From an uncultured Alphaproteobacteria bacterium (lineage in GTDB: Bacteria; Pseudomonadota; Alphaproteobacteria; HIMB59): a stretch of DNA of 64,000 bases. The translations under genes and the position numbers were made by a program. The notes below the pieces were generated by a model. The model worked only from the letters and a program-made list of their open reading frames with translations. It ran no database searches and was not told where the DNA came from. Below are positions 62,384-64,000 of the stretch, piece by piece. The DNA lies in the NCBI GenBank assembly GCA_902610175.1, contig CACLUR010000002.1:169116-233115 (forward strand). Direction: 5' to 3'. How positions within the stretch are numbered: position 1 is the first letter of the stretch; each line of letters begins with the position of its first letter.

Positions 62384-64000
62384 ATGAATAGATCTTACAG
62401 AATAGTAGGTAATAGCTCTAACAGTTTTATACCGAGTTATTCTGGAACAAACGGTGCTATAGCAACTCATTCAAATCTATCATCAATTACTGCACATAAT
62501 ATCTTAAATGATGATAAAGGTAATGCCTTTGATGCTGCAGCTGGAGCTATGTTAGTTGAAGGCCTTGTAAATCCTCAAATGTTTGGCATGGGAGGTGAAG
62601 GAGTAATGATTTTAAAGCCCAAAGACCAAAGTCCTCTTGTCTTAAATGGTAATACTATATCTCCAAAAAAATTTAATTTTTTAAATTTAGTTACAAGAGG
62701 ATACACAGAAGTTCCTGATGAGGGAATTTTATGTGCTGGAGTTCCAGCAGCATTTTCTAGTATTTTTAGAATGTTGCAATTATATGGAAAACTAGATTTT
62801 AGGACTATTTCTAAATATGCTAAAGAATACGCAAAAGAGGGATATCCTTTACACACTGGAATAATAAACCAAAATAAATTTGGGTTAAAAAGTCTAAAAG
62901 GTAAATTTATAAAAGAGTGGAAAAATTCTGCAAAACTATATTTAAAAAATAATAAAATTCCAAAATTAGGAAGTTTATTTAGAAATTTGGCTTACGCAAA
63001 CTTAATAGATTATCTTAATAATTATGAAAAAAAAATCATAGGATCTCGAAGTAATAAATTTAATAAATTACATGAAGCTTTTTACAAAGGCGATGTTGCA
63101 AACTCAATTTTAAAATATTCACAAAAAAATGAAGGGCTTCTTTCAAAAGAGGATTTTGAAAACTTTAATGTGAAATTTGAAAAAACAATTTCAGAAAAAT
63201 ATGGTGATTATCAAGTTCACAAAACTAATTTCTGGGGACAAGGATTAACTAGTTTAATGATGTTGAAAATGCTCAACAAACAAAAAATTAAATCACTTAA
63301 TTCAGCAAGTGATATCCATAAATTTACAGAAATTTTAAAATTAACTTTTGCTGATAGAGAGATGTATTTCACTGGTAAGTACAATTCAAAAGTCAAAGCC
63401 AATCACCTATTAAATGACTCTTACCTTAATAAAAGAATGCAATTAATTAAAGAGAGGGCAATTGACTCTATAATTCCTGGGAACCCCCTTTCTAATAAAT
63501 CATTGCTTCCAATTGAAAACGATATTAAACCATGGGGAGCTGGCACTGTTCATATAAGTATTATAGATAAAGATAATAATGCTATATCGTGTACACCAAG
63601 TGGTGGATGGATAAGATCAAATGAAGTGATTAATGAATTAGGATTTCCCTTAGGTAATAGATTAATGACGTTTTATTTATCAAAACCAGGTCATTTAAAT
63701 TTTATAGCACCTGAACAACAACCAAGGACAACATTGAGTCCTACTTTAATTATCAATCAAAAAAAGAAAGAGATTTTAAGTTGTGGAACAATGGGTGGTG
63801 ACGCTCAAGATCAGTGGCAAGCACAATTTTTAATGAATTATATATTTTCGAATAAGTCTATTGACCAAGCATTAAATGAACCAAGAGTTTCATCAGAGCA
63901 TTTACCTGCTTTTTTTCACCCACATGATCCAAATTTGAAACAATTACTTTTAGAGGAGCGACTTTCACCCTTTATTTCTCAATTAAATAAAAAAGGACAT
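62384..64000 (+). CDS. gamma-glutamyltransferase family protein (cut by the window end)
   Basis: The frame opens at ATG 62384 and stays open to the last base, giving 539 residues; the stop lies beyond the window. The N-terminal ATHSNLSSITAHNILNDDKGNAFDAAAGAMLV and GMGGEG match GGT-like proteins. The predicted nucleophile is Thr388 in GTVHISIIDKDNNAISCTPSGG, which becomes the N terminus of the small subunit after autocleavage. The later GTMGGDAQDQWQAQFLMNY supplies the family's conserved Gly-Gly. There is no clear signal peptide, so it may be cytoplasmic, like the YwrD branch. The exact donor (glutathione or another gamma-glutamyl or acyl amide) is unknown. Confidence 0.88.
   Translation, partial: MNRSYRIVGNSSNSFIPSYSGTNGAIATHSNLSSITAHNILNDDKGNAFDAAAGAMLVEGLVNPQMFGMGGEGVMILKPKDQSPLVLNGNTISPKKFNFLNLVTRGYTEVPDEGILCAGVPAAFSSIFRMLQLYGKLDFRTISKYAKEYAKEGYPLHTGIINQNKFGLKSLKGKFIKEWKNSAKLYLKNNKIPKLGSLFRNLAYANLIDYLNNYEKKIIGSRSNKFNKLHEAFYKGDVANSILKYSQKNEGLLSKEDFENFNVKFEKTISEKYGDYQVHKTNFWGQGLTSLMMLKMLNKQKIKSLNSASDIHKFTEILKLTFADREMYFTGKYNSKVKANHLLNDSYLNKRMQLIKERAIDSIIPGNPLSNKSLLPIENDIKPWGAGTVHISIIDKDNNAISCTPSGGWIRSNEVINELGFPLGNRLMTFYLSKPGHLNFIAPEQQPRTTLSPTLIINQKKKEILSCGTMGGDAQDQWQAQFLMNYIFSNKSIDQALNEPRVSSEHLPAFFHPHDPNLKQLLLEERLSPFISQLNKKGH

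Noticed and set aside
62575-63402. Antisense frames within the gamma-glutamyltransferase gene
   Set aside because: The plus strand encodes an uninterrupted 539-residue protein with catalytic motifs here.

Overview
The window is a gene-dense, strongly A+T-rich bacterial chromosome segment with very short or negative intergenic distances. There is no phage, insertion sequence, CRISPR array or rRNA. The gene content and two conserved gene orders (recG-sdhE-mfd, and mltB-rlpA-like-dacC-tmk-holB-metG-tatD-MBL) point to an alphaproteobacterium. Small spacers, A+T richness and many high-affinity uptake genes suggest a streamlined marine lineage such as the SAR11-like or HIMB59/AEGEAN-169 groups. That placement is an inference from gene content, not from a tree.

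Region 1 (1-18.9 kb) looks like an accessory catabolic island for methylated osmolytes or amines. It holds two BHMT/MmuM-type homocysteine S-methyltransferases around an enolase-superfamily enzyme, a DMT exporter, an amidase, an iron-type alcohol dehydrogenase and a second DMT protein. A glycine-betaine-type ABC system follows (proV-like ATPase, a fused double permease, and a proX-like binding protein further on). The permease gene is translationally coupled to a cytoplasmic DMSO/TMAO/biotin-sulfoxide-reductase-like molybdoenzyme, a GcvT/DmdA-like folate-dependent methyltransferase and a short-chain dehydrogenase. A beta-keto acid cleavage enzyme and a malonyl-CoA-synthetase-like ligase lie beside it. 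Uptake, oxidoreduction, one-carbon removal and acyl cleavage genes in one place suggest a pathway for an N- or S-methylated (possibly oxidised) osmolyte whose substrate I cannot identify. This is the best candidate for an undescribed system.

Region 2 (18.9-27.7 kb) holds an atypical SDR, a histone-deacetylase-like amidohydrolase, bioY with a small upstream gene, aroQ, and a complete UgpBAEC-type sugar-phosphate ABC operon. That operon carries two consecutive ugpE paralogues and a strong hairpin between ugpB and ugpA. nadE follows.

Region 3 (27.7-42.4 kb) is mostly housekeeping: cfa, thiL, mnmH (selU), small membrane proteins, recG, sdhE, mfd, a 2-oxoglutarate oxygenase, a glycine-zipper lipoprotein, tRNA-Ser(UGA), and a TauE/SafE permease gene broken by one in-frame TAA.

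Region 4 (42.4-64 kb) begins with the cell-wall, DNA-metabolism and translation cluster mltB to the MBL hydrolase. Next come two aminoacyl-tRNA-editing deacylases, typA, a membrane DnaJ-like protein, an exported MsrA, a D-amino-acid-transaminase-like protein, an M48 protease lipoprotein, an SRAP protein, an orphan TRAP binding protein, yajQ, two transporters, a hotdog thioesterase and a gamma-glutamyltransferase cut by the window end. The only long spacer (51615-52133) lies between convergent genes and shows no gene.
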